Below, in pieces: positions 6,393-14,530 of a DNA stretch of 15,833 bases. The stretch comes from Oscillospiraceae bacterium (lineage in GTDB: Bacteria; Bacillota; Clostridia; Oscillospirales; Oscillospiraceae): assembly GCA_021199595.1 (NCBI GenBank), contig JAJQHT010000149.1, forward strand, positions 1 to 15,833. The letters are read 5' to 3'. The translations under genes and the position numbers were made by a program. How positions within the stretch are numbered: the first letter of the stretch is position 1; each line of letters opens with the position of its first letter. The notes beneath the pieces are model-generated. The model was not told where the DNA came from and did not search any database. It saw only the letters and a program-made list of their open reading frames with translations.

Positions 6393-7969
6393 TCATATAA
6401 ACGCCCGGCGGAAAAGCCGGTTGTGGACACTGCAGCGAAGAAGCCCCATCACACCTGGCGTTTTGCCGTCGTATTTTTTCCCGGCAAGATACAGCGCCTG
6501 AATCTGAATAGCCCGAATATCCGGTGCGGTCAGCGGGTCATCGCTCAAAACCACAAAGTCCGCAATCTTTCCTTCCGTCAAGCTGCCCCGCTCATGCTCG
6601 TCAAAGCTCATATAGGCCGGGTTGTAGGTTATCATTCGCAGCGCATCCAGCCGCTCCATCCGCGCCTCTGCGTCGGGGTGAGAAACAGCGTTCGCCATGG
6701 CTGCCAGAGGATTCGGCATGGTGCATGGGCCGTCCGACCCATCCCCCATTACCACGCCCCGGCGCTGGAGCTGTCCCAAGGGATTTAAGGCCCCGGCCCG
6801 CTCCGGGCCGAGTATCCTGTCCAGATATTCCTGAGGCTCCTGCTTCCAGAAGATAAAGGGCGACTGCACCGCCACGCACAGCTTCAGGCTTGCGATACGG
6901 TCAAGCTGTTCAGGCGTGGCCATGCAGCAGTGTATCAGCACATGACGGGCATCCTCCCTCGGATAATCCGCCATCGCGGCCTCATAGGCTGTGACTGCCT
7001 GCTCCACCGCACGGTCTCCAATGGCGTGCATGGCAATCTGCAGGCCCATGCGATTCGCGCGAATGACAAAGTCGTTTATCTCCTCCTGGCTATAATACAG
7101 AACCCCGACATTATTGGGGTCGTTCGCATAGGGGCTTGTCAGGGCCGCATCCTCTGAACCAAAGCAGCCATCCAGCGCGAGCTTAAAGCAGCCGCCCACA
7201 CGGGGGAACTTCCGCTTTTTCACAGCCTCCAAATCCATGGTCTGAAAAATATGCGATACGCCTGAGGCAGACCAGGGGCAAGAATATTTATCATGTCCAC
7301 ATCCAAATCGCCGGTGTAGCCCACGCCCTCAACATTATGGACAAGGCCAATCCCCACGTCCGCCAGCGCCTTCGCCCCTTTGGAAAGGCCCCGCACCACG
7401 TCCAGGATAGGTATTTTTGCCGTTACCTCGTTCACGCCCTTATAAAAGGCGTTCTGATACAGCCAGCCGCTCTCTCCGTCATAGCCGGGGTCGGTTTTCA
7501 CCTCGTCCGTCAGCAGGGACAGCATGGCGCTGTTGCAAACGGCGGCATGGCCGTCATACTTCACCACCATAAGAGGCCGGTCTGTCCAGCTGTCCATATC
7601 GGCCCGCTCCGGCAGACGCCCCTCCCGAACTGTATGGGCGGAGCAGCCATAGCCCATCAGCACCTTGGCCCTGGGATGGGCGTCCGCGTAAGCCCGCACG
7701 ATGGCCGCGTCCTCCTCAAAGCTCTCTGCATCCATGAGATAGAAAGTCTGCTGGAAGGTGGCAAAGGACTCAAAATGGATATGTGTGTCTGCAAAGGCTG
7801 GCGTCACTGCCGCCCCCTGAAGGTCAACGACCCTAGCTCTCTGACATGATGTCGGCAGATCTTCCTGGCTGCCAACCCATACAATGCGGCCCTTATCCAC
7901 CGCCATGGCGGAAAAAAATCTGTTTTCCGGCTCGCAGGAAATAAACCTGGCGTTTTTATATACAACCAT
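6393..7969 (-). pseudogene. YtcJ-like amidohydrolase (Amidohydro_3) split by a one-base frameshift
   Basis: Two abutting frames together make one metal-dependent amidohydrolase of about 525 residues, close to YtcJ length. The N-terminal part (stop at 7220) carries the metal-binding ADTHIHFES; the C-terminal part carries the remaining ligand motifs, MHAIGD, HVLIHCCM and GDGSDGP. The join lies at a run of five A (7245-7249; T5 in the coding strand). One more base there restores a continuous IFFQTMDLEAV. The start is taken as the ATG at 7969 because GGGGAGGG lies 6 bases before it; upstream in-frame ATGs at 7999/7996 have no comparable site. It lies 38 bases after the fusion-gene stop and 18 before licA, so it belongs to the same operon. 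The substrate is unknown; the family hydrolyses C-N bonds in amides or cyclic compounds. It may be a true inactive allele, a sequencing error, or less likely a recoded gene. Confidence 0.85.
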
Positions 7970-8007
7970 GCCTGACCCTCCCCTCGGAAACTCCATCAAG
8001 ATTAAAA

Positions 8008-9813
8008 TTACAGTTTTATTTTTTCCAGCGCCTGATACAGCGCCTCATTGTCCGCCTCATCCCGGACGGCCACGCGGATGAAACTCGCTCCGCCGAAGCC
8101 GTTTTTGGTGGACAGGTCTTTGATAAGCAGATTATCGTCCCGCAGAAGACGGTTTGCAAGCTCCTTGGAGCCAATGCCCTCCACACGGCACATAATATAG
8201 TTCGCCTGGGACGGATAGGGCGTCAGGAAGGGGTATGCTCCCAACCGCTCCTTCATTTTTTCCCGCTGGCGGACGATTTTGTTGCAGGCAGTTCTGTACT
8301 CCCCGCTGTAAAGGCCTACAATCTGGAAGAAATATTCCCCAAAGGAGTTGATATTCCAGATGGGCAGCAGTCCGCGGAGCTGCTCCATCCAAGCCGTGTT
8401 GCCGCTGGCGGCCACGCCCAGACGCAGCCCCGGCACTCCGTAGGATTTGCTAATGCTCTTAATGACCATCAGGTTCGGATATGCATCCAAAATATCGTTA
8501 TCCAGCAGCGTAAAGCGCAGCGGCGCTTCCGCAAAGTCCACAAAGGACTCGTCCACCACAAAGGTCGTGCCATGCTCCCGGCAGATGTCGGCCAGCTCCA
8601 ATATTTCCTCGCGCTTCAAAAAGCTGCCGCTGGGGTTATCGGGATTGATGATGACAAGATTATCCATCTCCGCCGCTGCTTTGCGAAGGGCGGACATATC
8701 AAACTGGAAGCCATAGTCTTCGGCCTGGATGGGAACGATCTCGCAGTCCGGGAAGCAGCGGACATATTCGTTGAAAGCAGGAATAGAAAGGCCCGTCCGG
8801 CCCCGCATGGTGCGGCCCAGGGTGTTGATAAGCTCCGCCGCCCCGTTCCCAACCAGGACAAGCTCATCCCGAATACCGAACATCTTGCCCGCCATCAGTT
8901 TTTGCACAAACATCCCGGACGGGTAGCTGGTCAAAAGCTGGGAATAGGAATACTGCATCTGCTCCAGCATTTTCTTCGGGGGAAAATAGGGATTCACCAG
9001 ATAACAGAAGTCCTTCAGCCCGTCAAACCGCCAATAGCCGCCGAAGTGCAGCTCGTAGGCGTGGAGCCTGTCCTCATCTCTGGCAAAAATAGTATTGGCG
9101 ATGTCCAAATCCTGCACATCGTCTATCTCGTACCATTTCAAATCGCCCATCTTAAAGGCCCGCAGGCCGGCAAACGGCAGATGGGCCAGGGCTTTCAGCA
9201 CCATTTCATAATACTGGTTGGCCCCATATGCCTGGAGATAGGACATCATGAACGGCACATACTGCCGGGTGGAAAACTCCCGGCTGAATTTATACACGTT
9301 CACGGTTTTATAGTAGGTGTCCGCGCTGGCAAAGCTGAAATCCTTTTTCTCGATAAACTCCCGGATAAGGCCGTCCTCGTCCACCAGGGTAACGGTGCCG
9401 TCCATCCACTGCTCGTACTTCGCCACGGCCACCATGTTCGGCTCCGGGGCCTCCACCAGGCGGCGTATCAGGCTGGGATCATATATCAGGTCAGATTCCA
9501 GCAGGACGGTATCATCCGCCATCAGCTCCTCCCGCGCCAGATACAGAGAATAAATATTATTCGTGGTGGCATAGTCCGGGTTTTCCACAAAGACAAGGTC
9601 AAAGTCGCTGAGCTTTTCCCGGGCGAACGCCTTCAGCTTCTCCCCCTCATAGCCCACCACAATGACAAAACGCCGGATGCCCGCCTGGCGTAGGGCCTCT
9701 GCCGCGTGCTCCAGGAGAGTATAGCCCCCCACCTTCACCATGCACTTGGTCTGGTTGTTCGTATAGGCCCCCAGGCGCTTTCCCATCCCGGCAGCCAGCA
9801 TCAATGCCTGCAT
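8008..9813 (-). CDS. Fusion: LicC-like nucleotidyltransferase + class I/II PLP-dependent aminotransferase-fold enzyme
   Basis: A 601-residue two-domain cytoplasmic protein. Residues 1 to about 245 form a nucleotidyltransferase: LAAGMGKRL (6-14), TKCMVKVGG (22-30), ENPDYATTNNIYSLY (77-91), ESDLI (106-110) and YEIDDVQDLDIA (228-239) supply the nucleotide loop and metal acids. Residues about 255-601 form a fold-type I PLP enzyme resembling HisC/CobD: NPDNPSG (390-396), VVDESF (419-424; D421), the PLP lysine in KSISKSYGVPGLRLG (452-466; K456), and the substrate-carboxylate arginine region SFIRVAVR (577-584; R580). The NTP domain likely makes a CDP- or NDP-linked compound; the PLP domain could be a transaminase or, as in CobD, a decarboxylase of a phospho-amino acid. 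The ATG has AGAGGA 7 bases upstream, 12 bases after the GNAT stop. Domain calls are firm, substrates are inference. Confidence 0.9.
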   Translation of the reverse strand: MQALMLAAGMGKRLGAYTNNQTKCMVKVGGYTLLEHAAEALRQAGIRRFVIVVGYEGEKLKAFAREKLSDFDLVFVENPDYATTNNIYSLYLAREELMADDTVLLESDLIYDPSLIRRLVEAPEPNMVAVAKYEQWMDGTVTLVDEDGLIREFIEKKDFSFASADTYYKTVNVYKFSREFSTRQYVPFMMSYLQAYGANQYYEMVLKALAHLPFAGLRAFKMGDLKWYEIDDVQDLDIANTIFARDEDRLHAYELHFGGYWRFDGLKDFCYLVNPYFPPKKMLEQMQYSYSQLLTSYPSGMFVQKLMAGKMFGIRDELVLVGNGAAELINTLGRTMRGRTGLSIPAFNEYVRCFPDCEIVPIQAEDYGFQFDMSALRKAAAEMDNLVIINPDNPSGSFLKREEILELADICREHGTTFVVDESFVDFAEAPLRFTLLDNDILDAYPNLMVIKSISKSYGVPGLRLGVAASGNTAWMEQLRGLLPIWNINSFGEYFFQIVGLYSGEYRTACNKIVRQREKMKERLGAYPFLTPYPSQANYIMCRVEGIGSKELANRLLRDDNLLIKDLSTKNGFGGASFIRVAVRDEADNEALYQALEKIKL

Positions 9814-9825
9814 AATAAAATCCTC

Positions 9826-10623
9826 TCAGTCCTCTCGAAGTAACCGGGCGTACAGACCCAGGAAGTCATAGCCCATCTTGTGATGCAGGGACAGGGTGTT
9901 CTCGTTGTCAGCGCCCAAATAGGCGAGCCCCCGCTTTCCCTCCGTCAGCACCAGATTCCATGTGCTTGCAGTAATGGCCCGGCCAAGGCCGTGTCCGCGC
10001 ATTTCCGTGTCCGTAACGAGGCCGCTGATAACCGCAAGCTCCTCCGTCTCCGCGCTGGTGGCGTTGGTGGCTACAAGACGTCCCTCTGGCTCCCGCATGA
10101 CGAACAGACGGCCAAAGCCGCTGTCAATGCGGTTTTCCAGCTGCTCGCACAGACTCTCATAGGTGTACACGGAGTTATAGATAGGCTCCTTCATCATCAG
10201 CCGGGCAATCTCCGGCACATCCGACTTCCCCGCCTGCTGGACGGACAGATCGGATTTCCCGTCCATCAGCTTATCCGTTGTGATAATGTGGCTCAGCTCA
10301 TAGGCGTATGTATCCTTCGTCTTTCCCTTCAACGGGTCGATGCTCCGCTGCTCTCCTGTAACGCACTTGGGGTGCAGCTGCTCAATCATGGCCAGCGCCT
10401 CCCGCTGGGGAAACACGTCCCGGCTATAGAGGTGTAGGGTGTCAAAATAGCGGTACATGACTCCGTCTATCCGATCGCCCTCCCCACACATCCAAAGGCC
10501 CACATCCGGCCCCTGGGCGCCGTATTCCTTCATGTCCATATACAGGTAAAAGCACTTGTACTTATCCTCGCCAATGTAATCTATCACCTGGGGGATATAT
10601 GAGTTATCACATTGAATCATCAT
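9826..10623 (-). CDS. GNAT-family N-acetyltransferase
   Basis: A 265-residue protein whose C-terminal half is a GNAT fold: GLVTDTEMRGHGLGRAITA (201-219) holds the acetyl-CoA-binding motif A (RGHGLG, 209-214), and GADNENTLSLHHKMGYDFLG (237-256) is motif B. The first roughly 125 residues form a distinct domain with no motif I recognise (YKCFYLYMDMKEYG, LWMCGEGDRIDGVMY); it looks like the degenerate N-terminal half of a tandem GNAT. The frame is open 53 codons further upstream inside the preceding gene, but that stretch is basic and unlike a protein start. The ATG pair at 10623/10620 follows the preceding stop by 4 bases, suggesting translational coupling; no strong Shine-Dalgarno is seen. It may acetylate an amino group on a precursor or intermediate of the cluster product; the acceptor is unknown. 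Confidence 0.85.
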   Translation of the reverse strand: MMIQCDNSYIPQVIDYIGEDKYKCFYLYMDMKEYGAQGPDVGLWMCGEGDRIDGVMYRYFDTLHLYSRDVFPQREALAMIEQLHPKCVTGEQRSIDPLKGKTKDTYAYELSHIITTDKLMDGKSDLSVQQAGKSDVPEIARLMMKEPIYNSVYTYESLCEQLENRIDSGFGRLFVMREPEGRLVATNATSAETEELAVISGLVTDTEMRGHGLGRAITASTWNLVLTEGKRGLAYLGADNENTLSLHHKMGYDFLGLYARLLRED

Positions 10624-10627
10624 CGCT

Positions 10628-12529
10628 TTATTTCCCGTTTTGTTCGTCCTTTGCCTTTTTTTGATTTTCCACCATGCGGCCGATGAGATAATCTGCCGCA
10701 TACTTTCCGCTCTCGCCGAAGTGATAGAGCTTCTCCTGCCGGACAGCCTCCAGCGTTTCCGCGTAGGCAGCCCGGTTTTCAATCATATCCAGCGCCGCAG
10801 CAGCCGCCTTTTCCCGCACTTCATCCAGCTCAAGCGCCGCGCCCATCACTGCCCGGAGCTTTGCATCCGGGGCGCAGCGGGCAATGTCCTCGTCCGTCCA
10901 GGCCTCATTAACTCGCTTCATGGGCGTATTGATGTAAAGCACCGGCTTTTTGGTCGCCAGCGCGTATTCACAGCCAATGTTTGACCAGTCGGTCACCAGA
11001 ATATCCGAGGAGAACACTGTCTCGTTGGAGCTGAAATTGAGCTGGAAGCGGAAGCGTTCCTTGTCGTACCCCTCACAGTCGTGGATAAGCTTTTCAAGCC
11101 GCTGGGGGAAGCGGCGAATGTACTGCGGATGGGGCCGAACGGTCACGTCAAAGCCCGCCGCCAACAGCGGCTCCGCCAAGTCCGCAAGGCAACTGTCCAG
11201 GATATTATCCTCCTGCCAGGAGGGGGCGATAAGCACCGTTTTCACGGGATTTTCATGCTTTTCCATACGGTCATATTCCGCCGCCATGTTGTCAATAACG
11301 CCATAGCCGCAGGGTATCATTTTCTGGTCCGGCAGGCCCATTTTTTCATTCCAGCCGCGCATCTCCACCTCGAAGCCGGGGGTGGGCGTCAGCAGGGTGT
11401 CGAAATGGTCAAGCGCTCCCTTCCGCAGCGTCACCAATCCGGAGAATATGCCGTGGAACATATAAACATATTCCACGTCCTTGCGCACATAGCTGCGCTT
11501 AAAGTGGTAGGTGTCCAGATCCGGCATGGTCATCACCACGATGTCCGCGTCCATCTTCATGAACAGGGTAATCATCCGCCGTTCGCCAATATAATAGGGC
11601 TGAATGCGCGGTTCCTTTTCCGCAAGGGCAAATATCTGGTCGTCCGGGTCGCTGGTGACGTAGTTTATCACCACGTTCGTCCGGGCCAGCAGCTCCTCAA
11701 TGGTATTCTGAAAATACTTATAAAATCCGCTGGCCTCGGAATAGAACACCAGCCGCTTGTTGGCCACATGGAAAAAGTGCTTGTAATCTGCTTTTTCCCG
11801 CTTTTTCAGCTCCTTGGTCTGGGTCTGGCCGAACTGATCCAGCGCCTCCAGCTCCTTCCGGCTGGCCTCCAGCTCCTCATAGTCCACATACTTCTTCGGC
11901 GGCATGATGGCGTTGCAGGCAAGCTGCACCAGAATAGAAAAGAGATTACTGTATATCCAGTACAGCGCCACGCCGGTGGAAACAAACACACCCAGTACCA
12001 GCGAAATGCCCACAGACACCCCATTGGAGGAGAGCTGCTCGGCTTTACTCTGCTCCCGCTGAAGGGGATTGATGTGGTTTTGCGCGAAGCTCAGCACCAC
12101 TGCCGCAAGTCCAGCGCCCAGCGGCATGAGCCACGTCCAGCCCCCATCCGTCATCGGGATAAGGCCCAGGGCCGGAGCCGCGCCGGTATCCGTCACCGAA
12201 TGGATGACGCCAATCATCCCCAAAAGGATGATGATTTGAATAATCAGCGGAACGGTACTCAGCAGGGGCCGGTAGTGCTTTTCCTTATACAGGGCGGCCT
12301 GCTCGTCGCCGATTTTTTCCCGGTCTCCGTAATACTGTACCTTAATGCGGTTCAGCTCCGGCATTAGGGCCACCATTTTCAGGCCGTTGCGGTTCGTCCA
12401 CAGGGACACAGGCATGAGAATGATTTTGGTCAGCAGGGTAAACAGGGCAATAGCCACCACATAATTCGGCACGATGGCATAGCACAGATCCATCACATAG
12501 CCGAATATTTTCGCCAGAAAATCAATCAT
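10628..12529 (-). CDS. Fusion: YidC/Oxa1-like membrane domain + CDP-glycerol glycerophosphotransferase domain
   Basis: A 633-residue membrane enzyme with two recognisable parts. Residues 1 to about 210 resemble Gram-positive YidC2: a hydrophobic segment with a single charged residue in the groove position (LLTKIILMPVSL, K35, where YidC2 proteins have Arg), a cytoplasmic hairpin (about 45-90), then segments near 92-110, 131-150 and 171-208 ending in the YidC-type VALYWIYSNLFSILVQL (187-203). No signal peptide or lipobox is seen. A charged linker (214-250) leads to a TagB/TagF-type transferase: FHGIFSG (358-364), LIAPSWQED (433-441), VRPHPQ (464-469) and the family signature LVTDWSNIGCEYALATKKPV (511-530). 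That domain transfers glycerol phosphate (or related phospho-alcohols) from a CDP donor to a polymer. The gene begins 27 bases after the sulfatase-like stop, with AGGAGG somewhat far (15 bases) and GAGAG nearer. The YidC part may anchor or feed the transferase. Confidence 0.9.
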   Translation of the reverse strand: MIDFLAKIFGYVMDLCYAIVPNYVVAIALFTLLTKIILMPVSLWTNRNGLKMVALMPELNRIKVQYYGDREKIGDEQAALYKEKHYRPLLSTVPLIIQIIILLGMIGVIHSVTDTGAAPALGLIPMTDGGWTWLMPLGAGLAAVVLSFAQNHINPLQREQSKAEQLSSNGVSVGISLVLGVFVSTGVALYWIYSNLFSILVQLACNAIMPPKKYVDYEELEASRKELEALDQFGQTQTKELKKREKADYKHFFHVANKRLVFYSEASGFYKYFQNTIEELLARTNVVINYVTSDPDDQIFALAEKEPRIQPYYIGERRMITLFMKMDADIVVMTMPDLDTYHFKRSYVRKDVEYVYMFHGIFSGLVTLRKGALDHFDTLLTPTPGFEVEMRGWNEKMGLPDQKMIPCGYGVIDNMAAEYDRMEKHENPVKTVLIAPSWQEDNILDSCLADLAEPLLAAGFDVTVRPHPQYIRRFPQRLEKLIHDCEGYDKERFRFQLNFSSNETVFSSDILVTDWSNIGCEYALATKKPVLYINTPMKRVNEAWTDEDIARCAPDAKLRAVMGAALELDEVREKAAAAALDMIENRAAYAETLEAVRQEKLYHFGESGKYAADYLIGRMVENQKKAKDEQNGK

Positions 12530-12556
12530 TTCTTACTCTCTCAGCCTCCTGCTGTA

Positions 12557-14326
12557 TCAATAGAAGGAGTCGTACAGCGGCTCGATAGCGTCGGCCACGC
12601 CGTACAGGTACCAGTAGCGTTCTTCCTCATAAATGGTGTCCCGGTCGCCGATATAGTTGAACACGCCGAACACGTTATAGCGGTAGGAGCCGTTGGCCTG
12701 GGCGTCCCACTGGTTCAGGTTGCCGACCCAGTCCACCTCCGGGTAAGACCGCATATAGCCCCACACGCGGGTCGTCCGCTCCCGGACGTCTCCCTCCTCC
12801 CAGTCGAAGACGGTGGTGCCGTAGTCGCTGTAATCCTCGCCCAGGGCATACAGAATGGTGGGCATAATGTCCTCCTGGGCCACAGGCGCGCTTGTGACCT
12901 GCATTTCCTCAAACTCCTGGCCGGGCATTTTGATAAGGAACGCTGCCTGGAAGCACTCGAAATAGCCGTGGTCGGCGGAGATGATGATGGTGGCGTCGTC
13001 ATAGATGCCCTGCTCCTTCATCTGCTCCAAAAATTCGCCGACGGCCAGCAGATAGCCGTGGAGCTGGCTCATGCGGTCAGTCTCGTCCTCGTCGCACAGA
13101 TAGCCGTCATAGTCCACCACATAGGGGAAGTGGGCGCCCTGAAGGTGGTACCAGCTAAAGATCTTGGTGTCGTCCGTCAGGCTGATGCGCTCCTCCTGAA
13201 GCTCGGTGTAGAAGTCATAGTTGATGTGCAGCTTTTCCACGCCCTGATACTGGGCCACGTCCACAATGCCGCCGGTGGAGACGTAGAAATCATTTTTCAG
13301 CATGGTGGGCAGATAGCGGTATAGGGACATGTACACCACATTTTCCAGCAGCTCCCCTGTCACCACCAGGTCTCCCGCCACAGCAATGTTATCCACCTTG
13401 CCCAGCATATTCTCCGTGTCGATTGCCGCGTAGTTAGACTCCAGATAGAGATTCACCGTGTACCCGTTGTCGTGGAGAGTGTCATAGAAATTGTTCGCCA
13501 GGTCGCTGTGCCAGGCGTTATACACCGCCTCCACGGTGGGGATGGTGGTGTCGAAATACTGATGGGTCAGCAGATAGCACAGGGACGGGAAGGTGAAGGA
13601 ATAGCAGGAGGACATATTATCGTAGTAAATGAAATCCTGGAAAAAATCCGCCAGCGTGGGATCCTCCTCCAGCGCCTCCTCAAAAATCAGGGGGGAGAAC
13701 TGGTCAAGGGTAATAACGATGATATTCTCATCCGATGACAGCACAAACTCATCGTCCCCCGCGAGCTGATAGTTGATGGCGTCCGGGTCCTCTGCCTGCC
13801 AGGTAGTCACCAGACTGACAGCCTGGGCCAGCACCAGCGCGGCGCAGAGGATATAACCCGCCGTGCGGTATGCGCCATGCAAAAACCATCCGGCTATCAC
13901 AATGACCACCAGGGCCACAGCCCACACGGCAATGTTTACATACGCGGCCTGGGCATCATCATGCCAATCGAAGCCAGAGCCATCCAGTACCGCCAGCTCG
14001 CCGTTCAGCAGAACGCCCTGGAGATAAAACAGCACAGCAACACCCAGCAGAAGGGCATAAACAATGCGCTGAGCCTTTCCGGGGACAAAAGCAAGCACAG
14101 CGGACAGAAGCGCCGTCGCTCCGACCGTTACCCCAGCCAGAGACCAGAACAACGTTCCCGCCGAAAAAGTCAGATATGCCTGGTTTGAGTTTACAATGTC
14201 CAGCGGGCCAAAGAACAGCCCAGTAAAGCACAGCAGAAAGGCCGGCGCCAGCAGCCCCAGGAATCGGTGGAGCCAGTTTTTCCAGTAGTCTTTGCCGGAC
14301 ACGGCCTTCGTCTTATGTTCTTCCAT
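12557..14326 (-). CDS. LTA-synthase/sulfatase-like membrane phosphotransferase
   Basis: A 589-residue protein of the alkaline phosphatase superfamily. Hydrophobic segments at about 21-40, 52-80, 87-108, 131-149 and 155-175 resemble the five-pass N-terminus of LtaS-type enzymes, and the rest is an extracellular catalytic domain. Visible catalytic features: NIIVITLDQF (201-210; metal ligand D208), SFTFPS (243-248; likely nucleophile T245), HLQGAHFPYVVD (394-405; H394 or H399) and IISADHGYF (448-456; D452 and H453). There is no sulfatase C/S-x-P-x-R motif, so a phospho-group transferase (glycerol phosphate, phosphocholine or phosphoethanolamine) is more likely than a sulfatase. The ATG has a strong AGGAGG but with a 12-base spacer; no closer in-frame start exists. 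It is the first gene of the leftward operon. Confidence 0.87.
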   Translation of the reverse strand: MEEHKTKAVSGKDYWKNWLHRFLGLLAPAFLLCFTGLFFGPLDIVNSNQAYLTFSAGTLFWSLAGVTVGATALLSAVLAFVPGKAQRIVYALLLGVAVLFYLQGVLLNGELAVLDGSGFDWHDDAQAAYVNIAVWAVALVVIVIAGWFLHGAYRTAGYILCAALVLAQAVSLVTTWQAEDPDAINYQLAGDDEFVLSSDENIIVITLDQFSPLIFEEALEEDPTLADFFQDFIYYDNMSSCYSFTFPSLCYLLTHQYFDTTIPTVEAVYNAWHSDLANNFYDTLHDNGYTVNLYLESNYAAIDTENMLGKVDNIAVAGDLVVTGELLENVVYMSLYRYLPTMLKNDFYVSTGGIVDVAQYQGVEKLHINYDFYTELQEERISLTDDTKIFSWYHLQGAHFPYVVDYDGYLCDEDETDRMSQLHGYLLAVGEFLEQMKEQGIYDDATIIISADHGYFECFQAAFLIKMPGQEFEEMQVTSAPVAQEDIMPTILYALGEDYSDYGTTVFDWEEGDVRERTTRVWGYMRSYPEVDWVGNLNQWDAQANGSYRYNVFGVFNYIGDRDTIYEEERYWYLYGVADAIEPLYDSFY

Positions 14327-14342
14327 GGTATAAGGGTTCCTC

Positions 14343-14530
14343 CTAAGATACGGGTTTTGGGGGTTGAAAGTCTTATGCGTCTTTCACACGCGAGCGAAGG
14401 TGTACGGACAGCCTGCATATTAACATTTATTTAATATTTAATTAATAGTATCACAACTCTTACAAGAATACAACAGAAATCCTACATATGTTACAAAATA
14501 AACTATATATCTACCTTAACAAAGTGACTA
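14343..14530. promoter_or_regulatory. AT-rich divergent control region
   Basis: This stretch between the leftward operon and the rightward acyltransferase has no gene. Its right part (about 14418-14530) is strikingly AT-rich compared with the flanking coding DNA. It must hold the promoter of the leftward operon, but no clean -35/-10 pair stands out on the minus strand; several 4-of-6 matches occur (for example TTGTAT with GATACT). A small inverted repeat tgaaag/ctttca (about 14365-14386) lies in what would be the long leader of the operon and may be an operator. Confidence 0.5.

Noticed and set aside
7238..7249. Programmed -1 frameshifting in the amidohydrolase
   Set aside because: A-TTT-TTC is a poor slippery site since re-pairing on ATT would mismatch, and no downstream stimulatory structure or internal ribosome site is evident; a missing base is simpler.
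8572..9693. A 373-codon plus-strand frame opposite the nucleotidyltransferase-PLP fusion
   Set aside because: Antisense shadow; the minus-strand product has complete catalytic motifs for two domains.
11081..12367. A 428-codon plus-strand frame opposite the YidC-transferase fusion
   Set aside because: Shadow of the real gene: no promoter or ribosome site and no recognisable motif.
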